A DNA stretch of 64,000 nucleotides, from contig NZ_NKJI01000004.1 of the NCBI RefSeq assembly GCF_002277815.1, positions 310,001-374,000 of the forward strand, read 5' to 3'. Shown here in pieces: positions 56,304 to 64,000 of the stretch. This DNA comes from Pseudomonas sp. ERMR1:02. GTDB lineage: Bacteria > Pseudomonadota > Gammaproteobacteria > Pseudomonadales > Pseudomonadaceae. The notes under the pieces were generated by a model that saw only the letters and a program-made list of their open reading frames with translations, searched no databases and was not told the origin of the DNA. The position numbers were made by a program, and so were the translations under genes. Positions within the stretch are counted from its first letter, which is position 1, and the number at the start of each line of letters is the position of its first letter.

Positions 56304-56949
56304 TGGGAGAGAAAATTCAGTCGATAGACGCCGATGAAGTTGGGGTTGGCTGCATCGGGTATCCATCGGGTGTCCTTCCATGTCATGAGTTGTTGCAGGC
56401 TTGCCGAACGCATGCCGTTATCGGTGGGTGTGGTGGTGCCGGTGTGATAGGCGATGTAGCGGCCCATCCAGATCATCAGATGCTGGTCATCGCCCTGATC
56501 GAAAACATCAGGTCACCGGGCCGAGCCAGACCCACATCGCGGCCGACCAGATGGCTGTTGAACTGGATCAATTTGATCGCGTTCACGTAGGGCCCGACTT
56601 TGCCGCCGCCCTGTTGCCACTGTTGCGCGAGGCCGCGCTGGGCATCGCTCAGTTGCAGCTCCGGCGGCAGGTAGCGATTGGACAGACCGTTGCTACGCAG
56701 CCACTTGTCGTCATGCACTTTCAGCGCTTCGTTTGCGGCGAAACGCACCAGTCCGGCGCAATCTTGCTGATACCAGCGCGGACTCGGGCCTTGGGTCAGC
56801 TGCTCCTGGGCGATGCGCACGAACCAGGCGCGAAACACCTGAGATTGCTGCACATCCAGCGCAGGTGTTTCGATGGCAAATGCCGGTCCCGTCAGCAGCA
56901 GCGCCAGCAGGCCGAAGGTTTTGATCAGTCTCGTCACAGCGCTTTCCAT
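56300..56949 (-). pseudogene. magC: YfaT-type DUF1175 protein (MagC), one-base deletion probably a sequencing error
   Basis: Signal peptide ([18 protein letters not shown]), then [20 protein letters not shown] and [20 protein letters not shown] as in DUF1175. The frame breaks after RPGDLMF: the A run at 56502-56505 (plus strand) must have five bases to give [20 protein letters not shown] and continue to VYRLNFLSQ at the magD overlap. The intact product would be about 215 residues. The start is the ATG at 56949 or a GTG at 56937 that overlaps the magB stop. Confidence 0.85.
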
Positions 56950-58658
56950 TCCAGCGGCAGCCATTGCCAGTGGCCGTCGGGCTCGCTGCCTTCGGGCAAG
57001 GTCAGCGCGTACTTGCCGTAACCGCCGAGCGTGCGCAGTTTCGGGATCAGGTAGGTTTGCGCAGCGTTGTAGAACACTGGCTCCATGTCCTGGGGCAGGC
57101 TGTCGAGGGTTTCCTGCTGCATCAGTTGCGCCATGGAATCCGGGCCGAAATAAACCGGCATCAGCAGGTCTTTGGGCACTACATCCGCCATCGGTGGGAA
57201 GCGTTTGTCGAGCGTGCCGAGTGCCTTGTCCACCAGTTTGTCGTCGAGGGAAAACAGCAGCGTCGAACCGTGGCGCGCCAGGCTGACGCGCATGAAGGCC
57301 TTACCGCTGATCGCGTCTGGGTCCTCGGCGTCCTTGGCTGGGTACGGGCCGAAGTTGGAACTGACCTGGCGCTGCCACTGATGGCTCGCCCCTTCCTGCT
57401 TCTCGACCACCGGGAACGCGTGTTCTTCGACATTGCCTTCGTAGGCGCCGACCATCGAGCCGAACAGTTTGCCTAGATCGCCGTCGAGTTTGGCGCTGTC
57501 CTTGTCATTCAAACTGGCCACCAGCAACGGCGTGTACAGCCGCGAATCGGCGTACCAGCACAGGCCCGCCGCACCGGCCATGTGTTCAGTCAGTGCCTGA
57601 GCCACGTTTTCTTCGGCACCGAGTTTCACCAGCAACGGTTTCTGTTGTTCGGCGGCCAGCGGCAGGGCCACGCAAGCGCTGGCGCCCATGGGCATGGCTT
57701 GCCAGATCGGTTTGAAATCGAAATCAGGCTGGTTTTCCAGTTCGTCCATGGCGAGGAAGCTGTGCCAGCCCTTGTCGTCCATGTCGAATCGCAGGCCAGC
57801 GAAGTTGGGGATAAAACGCTGATAACCCATGGCCAACACACTGGCATTGACCGATAACCGCTGCTTGATCTCCGGCGCACGGGGTTGCAGGCCGAAAGCT
57901 TCAGGGAACAGTTTGTCGCCGTTAAGCAGCGCGGCAATGGCCTGGGTCGAGACGCTACCCGACTCCTGGGTGACTCCGCTTTGCGGGTCATAGAGCTTGG
58001 CCGGATTCGACATCACTACCAGTTTGTCGCCATGGGAGGCGAACAGCAGCGCTTTGCTGGCGTTATAGGTGAGTTGAAAGAGCGCCACGTCCTCGGCGCC
58101 GACTTTCACCTCGGCGATTTTGCTCAGCTGCGAATCATCCAGCGCCACTTTCGCCAGCGGTTCCAGCACCTTGGCCAGGCCGCCGCGATCCATCACCAGC
58201 AGGAAATCCTTGAGTCGCCCATCCGCTCCGCGCCACAGCGCCACATCGGCCGGTTGATCGAACAGCTGCTCGATCAGGCTGTCCTGCAACTTCAGGTCAT
58301 GCTCGTAAATGATCCGCCGCAAACTACCAATCAGCCCGAGGCGATCGGCGTGTGTTTCGTAATAGAAGACGAAACTTTCGGTCAGGGTTTCCTTGAGGAA
58401 CGGCACCGCTAGCAGGTCCCTGGGCAACTGACTCAGCGACCGGGTTTCCAGCAAGGCATCGGGGCGACTCATGCCGAGCTTTTCAGCCACCAGTTGCGGT
58501 GCCGGGGCTTTGCTTTTATGCATCAACCAGCCCATGCCACCGACCACGCCCGCGACCAGACACACTCCGACCACAATGGCCGGCCAACGGCGGGACGGTT
58601 TGACGCTCGGTGTTTCGGCGGCCGGGGCTGCTGCCGGTAAATCAGTGGTGTCGCTCAT
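56934..58658 (-). CDS. magB: YfaA-type DUF2138 membrane protein (MagB)
   Basis: 574 residues. A short cytoplasmic N-terminus is followed by one membrane segment ([20 protein letters not shown], about residues 25-44); the rest is periplasmic. DUF2138 sequence includes [20 protein letters not shown] and [20 protein letters not shown]. It may anchor the macroglobulin complex in the inner membrane. It overlaps magC. Confidence 0.87.
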   Translation of the reverse strand: MSDTTDLPAAAPAAETPSVKPSRRWPAIVVGVCLVAGVVGGMGWLMHKSKAPAPQLVAEKLGMSRPDALLETRSLSQLPRDLLAVPFLKETLTESFVFYYETHADRLGLIGSLRRIIYEHDLKLQDSLIEQLFDQPADVALWRGADGRLKDFLLVMDRGGLAKVLEPLAKVALDDSQLSKIAEVKVGAEDVALFQLTYNASKALLFASHGDKLVVMSNPAKLYDPQSGVTQESGSVSTQAIAALLNGDKLFPEAFGLQPRAPEIKQRLSVNASVLAMGYQRFIPNFAGLRFDMDDKGWHSFLAMDELENQPDFDFKPIWQAMPMGASACVALPLAAEQQKPLLVKLGAEENVAQALTEHMAGAAGLCWYADSRLYTPLLVASLNDKDSAKLDGDLGKLFGSMVGAYEGNVEEHAFPVVEKQEGASHQWQRQVSSNFGPYPAKDAEDPDAISGKAFMRVSLARHGSTLLFSLDDKLVDKALGTLDKRFPPMADVVPKDLLMPVYFGPDSMAQLMQQETLDSLPQDMEPVFYNAAQTYLIPKLRTLGGYGKYALTLPEGSEPDGHWQWLPLEWKAL

Positions 58659-58693
58659 GTATACAAACCCAATTCATCCGTGGTGCGGGATGC

Positions 58694-59482
58694 TTAATAG
58701 TTGAAAGTCTTGACCAGCAGCAGGTCACCGATCGCACGCAAGGGAACGACGAAGGTCTCGCGTTTCTCGTCGACGGTGTTTTCGTTGAGCACCAGATTGA
58801 TCTGCGAGGTGATCACCTCGTTCTGGTTGCTGGCCTCATCGAAGTTATAGCCGCCGCTGCCGAAGTTGCCCCAATAGTTCACGTAAACCAGATAGGTGCC
58901 ATGCAGCGGTGCGGTCATGGTGAACATTTCCGGGCCGGGGCCGTCGACGCCATCCGGATCGAGGCCGCCGCCGTTGGTCAGCGCGGAGTGAGCCCAGAAC
59001 GCGTGTTGGCCATCGGGGGTAATGATGTGCAGGTCGAGTTCGGCTTTGGGATCGTCCCAACCCAGCACCACGCGAATCCGCGCGGGCGTGCGCAAATTAT
59101 TGGCTTCATAGAATTGAACGCGCTTGAGCGACTGGCCTTCGGCGCTGCGCACTTCGACGCTGTTGGAACCAGCACCGAAGGCATACGGCCGGGCGAAACG
59201 TCCCTGATCGTCGGTGTACAGATTCAGTGGATTGCCGTTGACCGCCAAAGTGTGGGGACCGCGTTGCGTACCGATGGCCTTGAGCTGGCCTTCGATCATC
59301 GTGCGATTGCGCTGCACGCCCCGGTCGATGGGCGGCGTGGGATAGGCGACTTGCGGGTTTTCCGTGCGGTCCAGCAAACCGTTATAGCGCCAGCCACCCA
59401 CCGGCTCTGACAACTCGGCCCCCGGCGCGGCCATGGCTGGCGCACAGATCCACCCGATCAGCAGCAAAAGAAAGGAACGCAT
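58694..59482 (-). CDS. magA: YfaP-type DUF2135 secreted protein (MagA)
   Basis: 262 residues from the ATG at 59482 (MRSFLLLLIGWICAPAMAAP, signal peptide). The DUF2135 core is IRVVLGWDDPKAELDLHIIT with HAFWAHS and YLVYVNYWGNFGSGGYN. It is homologous to magF at the end of the operon, so one arose from the other by duplication. It is the first gene of the mag operon. Confidence 0.88.
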   Translation of the reverse strand: MRSFLLLLIGWICAPAMAAPGAELSEPVGGWRYNGLLDRTENPQVAYPTPPIDRGVQRNRTMIEGQLKAIGTQRGPHTLAVNGNPLNLYTDDQGRFARPYAFGAGSNSVEVRSAEGQSLKRVQFYEANNLRTPARIRVVLGWDDPKAELDLHIITPDGQHAFWAHSALTNGGGLDPDGVDGPGPEMFTMTAPLHGTYLVYVNYWGNFGSGGYNFDEASNQNEVITSQINLVLNENTVDEKRETFVVPLRAIGDLLLVKTFNY

Positions 59483-59692
59483 GTGACGCCTCCTGCCATG
59501 CATGACGAAACCTTGCGCCTGATCCTCGGCGCGTTACAGATCCGGATACTGCGTTTCGCCTGAAAGACCCGGGAATGCCGGGTTATCGATGGCGCGAAGG
59601 TTAGACGCTCGCTCTGCTCCGAACAATCAGATGAATCCTACAATGCGGCGTGAATCACGGTTTGTGGGGGAAAGGTGAGCCGATTAGCGTCT

Positions 59693-59721
59693 TTATTCGG
59701 CTCACAAAATGAGCCGAATAA
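59693..59721. repeat. 29-bp perfect palindrome
   Basis: TTATTCGGCTCA-CAAAA-TGAGCCGAATAA, with a further half-copy (GTGAGCCGATTA) at 59675. It is not a REP. It may be an operator for magA, a recombination site or a bidirectional terminator. Confidence 0.6.
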
Positions 59722-59745
59722 TCCGTGAATATGACAAGCCACCTC

Positions 59746-59844
59746 TGTAGGAGCGAGCCTGCTCGCGAAGGTCGTGAACGATAACGCGTGAACCAGATGC
59801 CCAGCGGTGCCTTTGGGTTTTTCGCGAGCAAGCTCGCTCCTACA
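59746..59844. repeat. REP pair with centre shared with 22259-22386
   Basis: Arms 59746-59769 and 59821-59844 differ by one base. The centre shares CCAGATGCCCAGCG and flanking words with the larger element at 22259-22386. Confidence 0.9.
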
Positions 59845-59958
59845 GGGGGCTGCGGCCAGCCAGTAGAAAACGGCGGTACCAAACGCCCCTCTCATTTGCC
59901 CATAAACCCCATGTCTGCTAGTGTCGCGCCGGTTTAACGTCAACCGGAAATCGCCGCC

Positions 59959-60201
59959 ATGGCCCGCAAAAAAGCTGCACTGGATTTCGAACAGTCCCTC
60001 GCTGACCTGCAAACGCTGGTGGAGCGTCTGGAGAATGGTGAGTTGTCGCTGGAAGACTCGCTGACCGCTTTCGAGCAAGGCATCGGTCTGACCCGCGATT
60101 GCCAGGCGGCGCTGGCTCAAGCCGAGCAAAAGGTTCAGGTGCTGCTCGAGCGTGATGGTGAGTTGGCCGAAGAACCCTTCGACGCGGATCAACCAGAATG
60201 A
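59959..60201 (+). CDS. xseB: Exodeoxyribonuclease VII small subunit
   Basis: 80 residues: [20 protein letters not shown], then [20 protein letters not shown] and [20 protein letters not shown], the coiled-coil small subunit that binds XseA. It overlaps ispA by 4 bp. Confidence 0.96.
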   Translation: MARKKAALDFEQSLADLQTLVERLENGELSLEDSLTAFEQGIGLTRDCQAALAQAEQKVQVLLERDGELAEEPFDADQPE

Positions 60202-61085
60202 TTGCAGCGTATTCGGCGACCAGCCAGGCCCGCGTCAACGCAGCACTGGAAACCCTGTTCACCGCGCCGAGCCTTGAACTGGCCCGCCTGTACGAAGCCA
60301 TGCGCTACAGCGTAATGAACGGTGGCAAGCGCGTGCGTCCATTGCTGGCCTACGCCGCGTGCGAAGCGCTGGGCGGCAAGGCCGATCAAGCCAACGGCGC
60401 GGCCTGCGCGGTGGAGCTGATTCACGCTTATTCGCTGGTACACGACGATTTGCCGGCGATGGACGATGACGACCTGCGTCGCGGCCAGCCGACTACCCAC
60501 AAGAAATTCGACGAAGCCTGCGCGATCCTCGCTGGCGACGGTTTGCAGAGCCTGGCCTTCAGCGCCCTGCTCGACCCACGCCTGAGCAACGCCGACGCAG
60601 AGATTCGCCTGCAAATGGTCAGCGCCCTGGCGCAGGCTGCAGGCCCGGCGGGCATGGTCGGCGGTCAAGCCATCGACCTCGGTTCGGTTGGCCTGAAGCT
60701 CGACCAGAAAGCCCTCGAGTACATGCACCGGCACAAAACCGGCGCGTTGATCGAAGTCAGCGTCAAACTCGGCGCCCTGGCCAGTGGTCGTGCAGAGAAG
60801 GACGAACTGAAATCCCTGCAGGCTTATGCACAGGCCATCGGCCTGGCATTCCAGGTCCAGGACGACATTCTCGACGTCGAAAGCGATACTGCAACCCTCG
60901 GCAAACGCCAGGGTGCGGACATTGCACGCGACAAGCCGACCTACCCGGCCCTGCTGGGCCTCGACGCAGCCAAGACCTACGCCCTGGAACTGCGCGATCA
61001 GGCCCTGCACGCACTGCGACCGTTTGACGCAGCAGCCGAGCCATTGCGCGATCTGGCCCGCTACATCGTCGACCGCCGCAACTGA
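60198..61085 (+). CDS. ispA: Farnesyl diphosphate synthase
   Basis: 295 residues. It makes farnesyl diphosphate from IPP and DMAPP. First aspartate-rich motif [20 protein letters not shown] near residue 77 and second motif [20 protein letters not shown] near residue 220; [18 protein letters not shown] is also present. It is coupled to xseB and followed by dxs, the gene for an earlier isoprenoid step. Confidence 0.96.
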   Translation: MIAAYSATSQARVNAALETLFTAPSLELARLYEAMRYSVMNGGKRVRPLLAYAACEALGGKADQANGAACAVELIHAYSLVHDDLPAMDDDDLRRGQPTTHKKFDEACAILAGDGLQSLAFSALLDPRLSNADAEIRLQMVSALAQAAGPAGMVGGQAIDLGSVGLKLDQKALEYMHRHKTGALIEVSVKLGALASGRAEKDELKSLQAYAQAIGLAFQVQDDILDVESDTATLGKRQGADIARDKPTYPALLGLDAAKTYALELRDQALHALRPFDAAAEPLRDLARYIVDRRN

Positions 61086-61176
61086 CGGCGTATCCGCCAA
61101 AAAAGACCAACGCGTGGGCAGGGGCCGATGCATCAGGTAAACTGCCGCATCTTTTATACCTATAACGATTCGCCTG

Positions 61177-63075
61177 ATGCCCACGACGTTTCATGAGATT
61201 CCCCGCAAGCGCCCAACCACGCCCCTGCTCGACCGTGCTAACACGCCGGACGGCCTGCGCCGGTTAGGCGAAGCCGAGCTGGAAACCCTGGCCGATGAGT
61301 TGCGCCTGGAATTGCTCTACACGGTCGGTCAGACCGGTGGGCATTTCGGTGCCGGCCTGGGCGTGATCGAGCTGACCATCGCGTTGCATTACGTTTTCGA
61401 CACCCCGGACGACCGGCTGGTGTGGGACGTGGGTCATCAGGCTTATCCGCACAAGATCCTCACCGGTCGTCGCGAGCGCATGGGCACCCTGCGCCAGAAA
61501 GACGGCATCGCCGCTTTCCCGCGCCGCTCCGAGAGCGAGTACGACACCTTTGGCGTCGGCCACTCCAGTACCTCGATCAGCGCAGCGCTGGGCATGGCAA
61601 TTGCCGCCCGCCTGCAGAACAGCGATCGCAAGGCGATTGCCGTGATCGGCGACGGTGCCCTGACCGCCGGCATGGCGTTCGAAGCGCTGAACCATGCGCC
61701 GGAAGTGGACGCCAACATGCTGGTGATCCTCAACGACAACGACATGTCGATCTCGCGCAACGTCGGCGGTTTGTCGAACTATCTGGCGAAAATCCTTTCC
61801 AGCCGCACCTACGCGAGCATGCGCGAAGGCAGCAAAAAAGTGCTGTCGCGCCTGCCCGGCGCCTGGGAAATCGCCCGTCGCACCGAAGAATACGCCAAGG
61901 GCATGCTGGTTCCCGGCACGCTGTTCGAAGAGCTGGGCTGGAACTACATCGGCCCGATCGATGGCCACGACCTGCCGACCCTTATTGCGACCCTGCGCAA
62001 CATGCGCGATCTGAAAGGCCCGCAGTTCCTGCACGTCGTCACCAAGAAAGGCAAAGGCTTCGCCCCGGCGGAAGTCGACCCGATCGGTTACCACGCCATC
62101 ACCAAACTTGAACCGCTGGACGCCCCGGCCGCCGCGCCGAAAAAAGCCAGCGGACCGAAGTATTCCGGTGTGTTCGGTGAATGGCTGTGCGACATGGCGG
62201 CTGTCGACTCGCGTCTGGTCGGGATCACTCCTGCCATGAAGGAAGGCTCCGATCTGGTAGCCTTCAGCGAGCGTTTCCCGCTGCGCTACTTCGACGTGGC
62301 AATTGCCGAACAACACGCCGTGACATTCGCTGCCGGTATGGCCTGCGAAGGTGCAAAACCGGTGGTGGCGATCTACTCAACGTTCCTGCAGCGCGGCTAC
62401 GATCAGCTAGTGCATGACGTTGCCGTACAAAACCTCGATGTGCTGTTCGCCATCGACCGCGCAGGTCTGGTGGGCGAAGACGGCCCGACGCACGCCGGCA
62501 GCTTCGACCTGTCGTTCCTGCGCTGTATCCCCGGCATGCTGGTGATGACCCCGAGCGACGAAAACGAGCTGCGCAAAATGCTCACCACAGGGCACTTGTA
62601 CGAAGGCCCGGCGGCCGTGCGTTACCCACGCGGCAGCGGTCCGAATGCGACCATCGAGAAAAATCTCGAACCGATCGAAATCGGCAAAGGTGTGGTTCGC
62701 CGCCAAGGCAGCAAAGTCGCCCTGCTGGTGTTCGGCGTGCAACTGGCCGCGGCGCTGAAAGTCGCCGAGACGCTGGATGCCACCGTGGTCGACATGCGTT
62801 TCGTCAAACCCCTCGACGAAGCGCTGGTTCGTGAAATCGCCGCCAGCCACGAGCTGCTGGTGACCGTCGAAGAGAACGCGATCATGGGCGGTGCCGGCGG
62901 CGCTGTCAGCGAGTTCCTTGCCCGGGAAAACATCCTCAAGTCGATTTTGCATCTGGGCTTGCCGGACACTTACGTCGAACACGCCAAGCCTGCGCAGATG
63001 CTGGCTGAGTGTGGGTTGGATGAGGCCGGGATCGAGGCTTCGATTCGCGAACGCCTGCAACTTCTGAAAATTTAA
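61177..63075 (+). CDS. dxs: 1-deoxy-D-xylulose-5-phosphate synthase
   Basis: 632 residues. First step of the MEP isoprenoid pathway, condensing pyruvate and glyceraldehyde-3-phosphate with thiamine diphosphate. Thiamine-binding [20 protein letters not shown] with [15 protein letters not shown] near residues 160-200; catalytic His in [11 protein letters not shown]; transketolase domain [20 protein letters not shown] and [20 protein letters not shown]. It starts 91 bp after ispA. Confidence 0.97.
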   Translation: MPTTFHEIPRKRPTTPLLDRANTPDGLRRLGEAELETLADELRLELLYTVGQTGGHFGAGLGVIELTIALHYVFDTPDDRLVWDVGHQAYPHKILTGRRERMGTLRQKDGIAAFPRRSESEYDTFGVGHSSTSISAALGMAIAARLQNSDRKAIAVIGDGALTAGMAFEALNHAPEVDANMLVILNDNDMSISRNVGGLSNYLAKILSSRTYASMREGSKKVLSRLPGAWEIARRTEEYAKGMLVPGTLFEELGWNYIGPIDGHDLPTLIATLRNMRDLKGPQFLHVVTKKGKGFAPAEVDPIGYHAITKLEPLDAPAAAPKKASGPKYSGVFGEWLCDMAAVDSRLVGITPAMKEGSDLVAFSERFPLRYFDVAIAEQHAVTFAAGMACEGAKPVVAIYSTFLQRGYDQLVHDVAVQNLDVLFAIDRAGLVGEDGPTHAGSFDLSFLRCIPGMLVMTPSDENELRKMLTTGHLYEGPAAVRYPRGSGPNATIEKNLEPIEIGKGVVRRQGSKVALLVFGVQLAAALKVAETLDATVVDMRFVKPLDEALVREIAASHELLVTVEENAIMGGAGGAVSEFLARENILKSILHLGLPDTYVEHAKPAQMLAECGLDEAGIEASIRERLQLLKI

Positions 63076-63085
63076 ACGCCAAACC

Positions 63086-63175
63086 TGTGGGAGCGGGCTT
63101 GCTCGCGAATGCGGTGTATCAGTCGATAGATATTTTGACTGACACACCGTATTCGCGAGCAAGCCCGCTCCCACA
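63086..63175. repeat. Paired REP palindrome
   Basis: Inverted TGTGGGAGCGGGCTTGCTCG units beginning at 63086 and ending at 63175, 11 bp after the dxs stop. Confidence 0.92.
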
Positions 63176-63231
63176 TTGGTTTTGTGCAAATTTCGAATGT
63201 GTATTCGCTTCAAAGCGCCAACGGATTGCCG

Positions 63232-64000
63232 ATGAATCTCTCCCCCCTCGCCCTGACGCTGGCCCTGCTGCCGGCCGGCCCGCTGCTGGCCGACACCTTC
63301 GAACGCGATCAAGCCCTGAAACTGCCCGACGTGCTGATCAGCGCCAACCGCCAGGTCGAAGCACGCAACGACAGCAGCGCTGCCAACACCGTATTCACCC
63401 GCGAAGACATCGACCGCCTGCAACCGACCAGCGTCACTGATCTGCTGCGTCGGGTGCCAGGCGTGCAAATCGCACAAACCGGTGGGCGCGGCAGTCTGCC
63501 GGGGGTTTACATCCGCGGCACGCAATCGGCGCAAAGCCTCGTGTTGGTGGACGGCCAACGGATCGGCAACTCGAGCTCCGGCGACAGCAACTTGCAGCAC
63601 ATCAACATCGAACAGGTCGAGCGCGTGGAAGTGCTGCGCGGCTCCCGCTCGGTGATTTATGGCAGCGACGCGATCGGCGGCGTGATCCAGATCTTCACCT
63701 GTCGTGGTGGCGAACCAGGGTTGCGGCCGCAAATGCATGTGGGTGTTGGCAGCAATCAGACCTGGGAACGTAGTCTTGGCTTGTCCGGTGGCGATGAAAA
63801 AACCCGTTTCAACCTCGGCGCCAGCCTCGATGAAACCGCCGGGATCAACCGCACCCACGAGTCCTATCCCAGTGATGGCGATCACGATGCGTATCGCAAC
63901 AAGTCGTTCAGCCTGAGCCTCAGTCATGCCCTCAGTGACGACATCGAAATCGGTGCCAATCTGTTGGATAACCGTGGCAAGAGCGAATTCGACAACCCAT
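63232..64000 (+). CDS. TonB-dependent outer-membrane receptor (BtuB-like), C-terminus cut by window edge
   Basis: About 256 residues are visible from the ATG at 63232. A signal peptide (MNLSPLALTLALLPAGPLLA) precedes a TonB box-like LKLPDVLISANR and the plug domain: VTDLLRRVPGVQIAQTGGRG, VLVDGQRIGNSSSGDSNLQH, VERVEVLRGSRSVIYGSDAI and GGVIQIFT. The sequence resembles the vitamin B12 receptor BtuB. No cobalamin riboswitch is found upstream, where a REP pair occupies most of the gap, so the ligand remains open. Confidence 0.88.
   Translation, partial: MNLSPLALTLALLPAGPLLADTFERDQALKLPDVLISANRQVEARNDSSAANTVFTREDIDRLQPTSVTDLLRRVPGVQIAQTGGRGSLPGVYIRGTQSAQSLVLVDGQRIGNSSSGDSNLQHINIEQVERVEVLRGSRSVIYGSDAIGGVIQIFTCRGGEPGLRPQMHVGVGSNQTWERSLGLSGGDEKTRFNLGASLDETAGINRTHESYPSDGDHDAYRNKSFSLSLSHALSDDIEIGANLLDNRGKSEFDNP

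Larger units (their letters stand above)
59504..59958. other. Intergenic region between divergent magA and xseB
   Basis: About 455 bp with no supported gene. It holds a 29-bp perfect palindrome (59693-59721), a REP pair (59746-59844) and the divergent promoters for magA and xseB, which cannot be assigned with confidence. Confidence 0.7.

Noticed and set aside
63076..63231. Cobalamin riboswitch before the BtuB-like gene
   Set aside because: The 156-bp gap is mostly a REP pair and has no B12-box-like sequence.
62407..63927. 506-codon minus-strand open frame
   Set aside because: Antisense to dxs and the TonB receptor, running through a REP palindrome.

Overview
The window is a chromosomal segment of a Pseudomonas of the fluorescens type. 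The gene order mrdA-rlmH-rsfS-nadD-proA, lrgAB, ubiX-mpl, the ethanolamine (eat/eut) cluster, ppa, the mag (alpha-2-macroglobulin) operon and xseB-ispA-dxs follows the conserved Pseudomonas layout. High GC and many paired REP palindromes (core words GGGAGCGGGCTTGCTCGCGAA and GGAGCGAGGCTTGCCCGCGAA) between genes support this. No rRNA, tRNA or CRISPR array was found.

Layout. 1-8763: cell-wall, ribosome-silencing, NAD and proline synthesis genes, a 3-methyladenine glycosylase, a DedA-PAP2 fusion, a LON-domain protein, an LrgAB pair and a MaoC hydratase. 8877-13601: a lipoprotein joining MORN repeats to a legumain-like protease, an SDR-like protein, a small lipoprotein, ubiX and mpl. 13770-21665: ethanolamine catabolism, with an EatR-type sigma-54 activator, an aldehyde dehydrogenase, a permease and eutBC; two good -24/-12 promoters and an inverted-repeat activator site are visible. 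21779-25646: GNAT, DedA, MtfA, inorganic pyrophosphatase and a LexA/CI-type repressor.

25991-48620 is a 22.6-kb integrated element bounded by a perfect 34-bp direct repeat that includes a terminator hairpin, probably the 3' end of a small RNA gene. Its right half (41513-48434, minus strand) is a P4/satellite-like backbone: integrase, AlpA-like regulator, Toprim primase, DUF3987 protein and an inverted array of about twelve TGCGGA(A/T) heptamers that may be an origin. Its left half is a defence island. It holds a translationally coupled adenosine deaminase / degenerate HAM1 / SIR2 operon (Kongming-like), an AvcD-like dCTP deaminase with a small downstream gene, a complete type I restriction system (hsdM-hsdS-hsdR), and a two-gene ATPase-HNH system. 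In that last system a Septu/PtuA-like ATPase carries a roughly 430-residue N-terminal region resembling a decayed HsdM methyltransferase. This is the best candidate for something undescribed. REP elements occur in the flanking core genome but none was seen inside the element.

48684-64000: a RelBE toxin-antitoxin pair beside the right junction, the six-gene mag operon, xseB-ispA-dxs and the start of a TonB-dependent receptor. Five single-base deletions, all in short homopolymer runs, break four otherwise intact core genes (nadD, proA twice, the aldehyde dehydrogenase, magC). The pattern points to residual sequencing error rather than gene decay.
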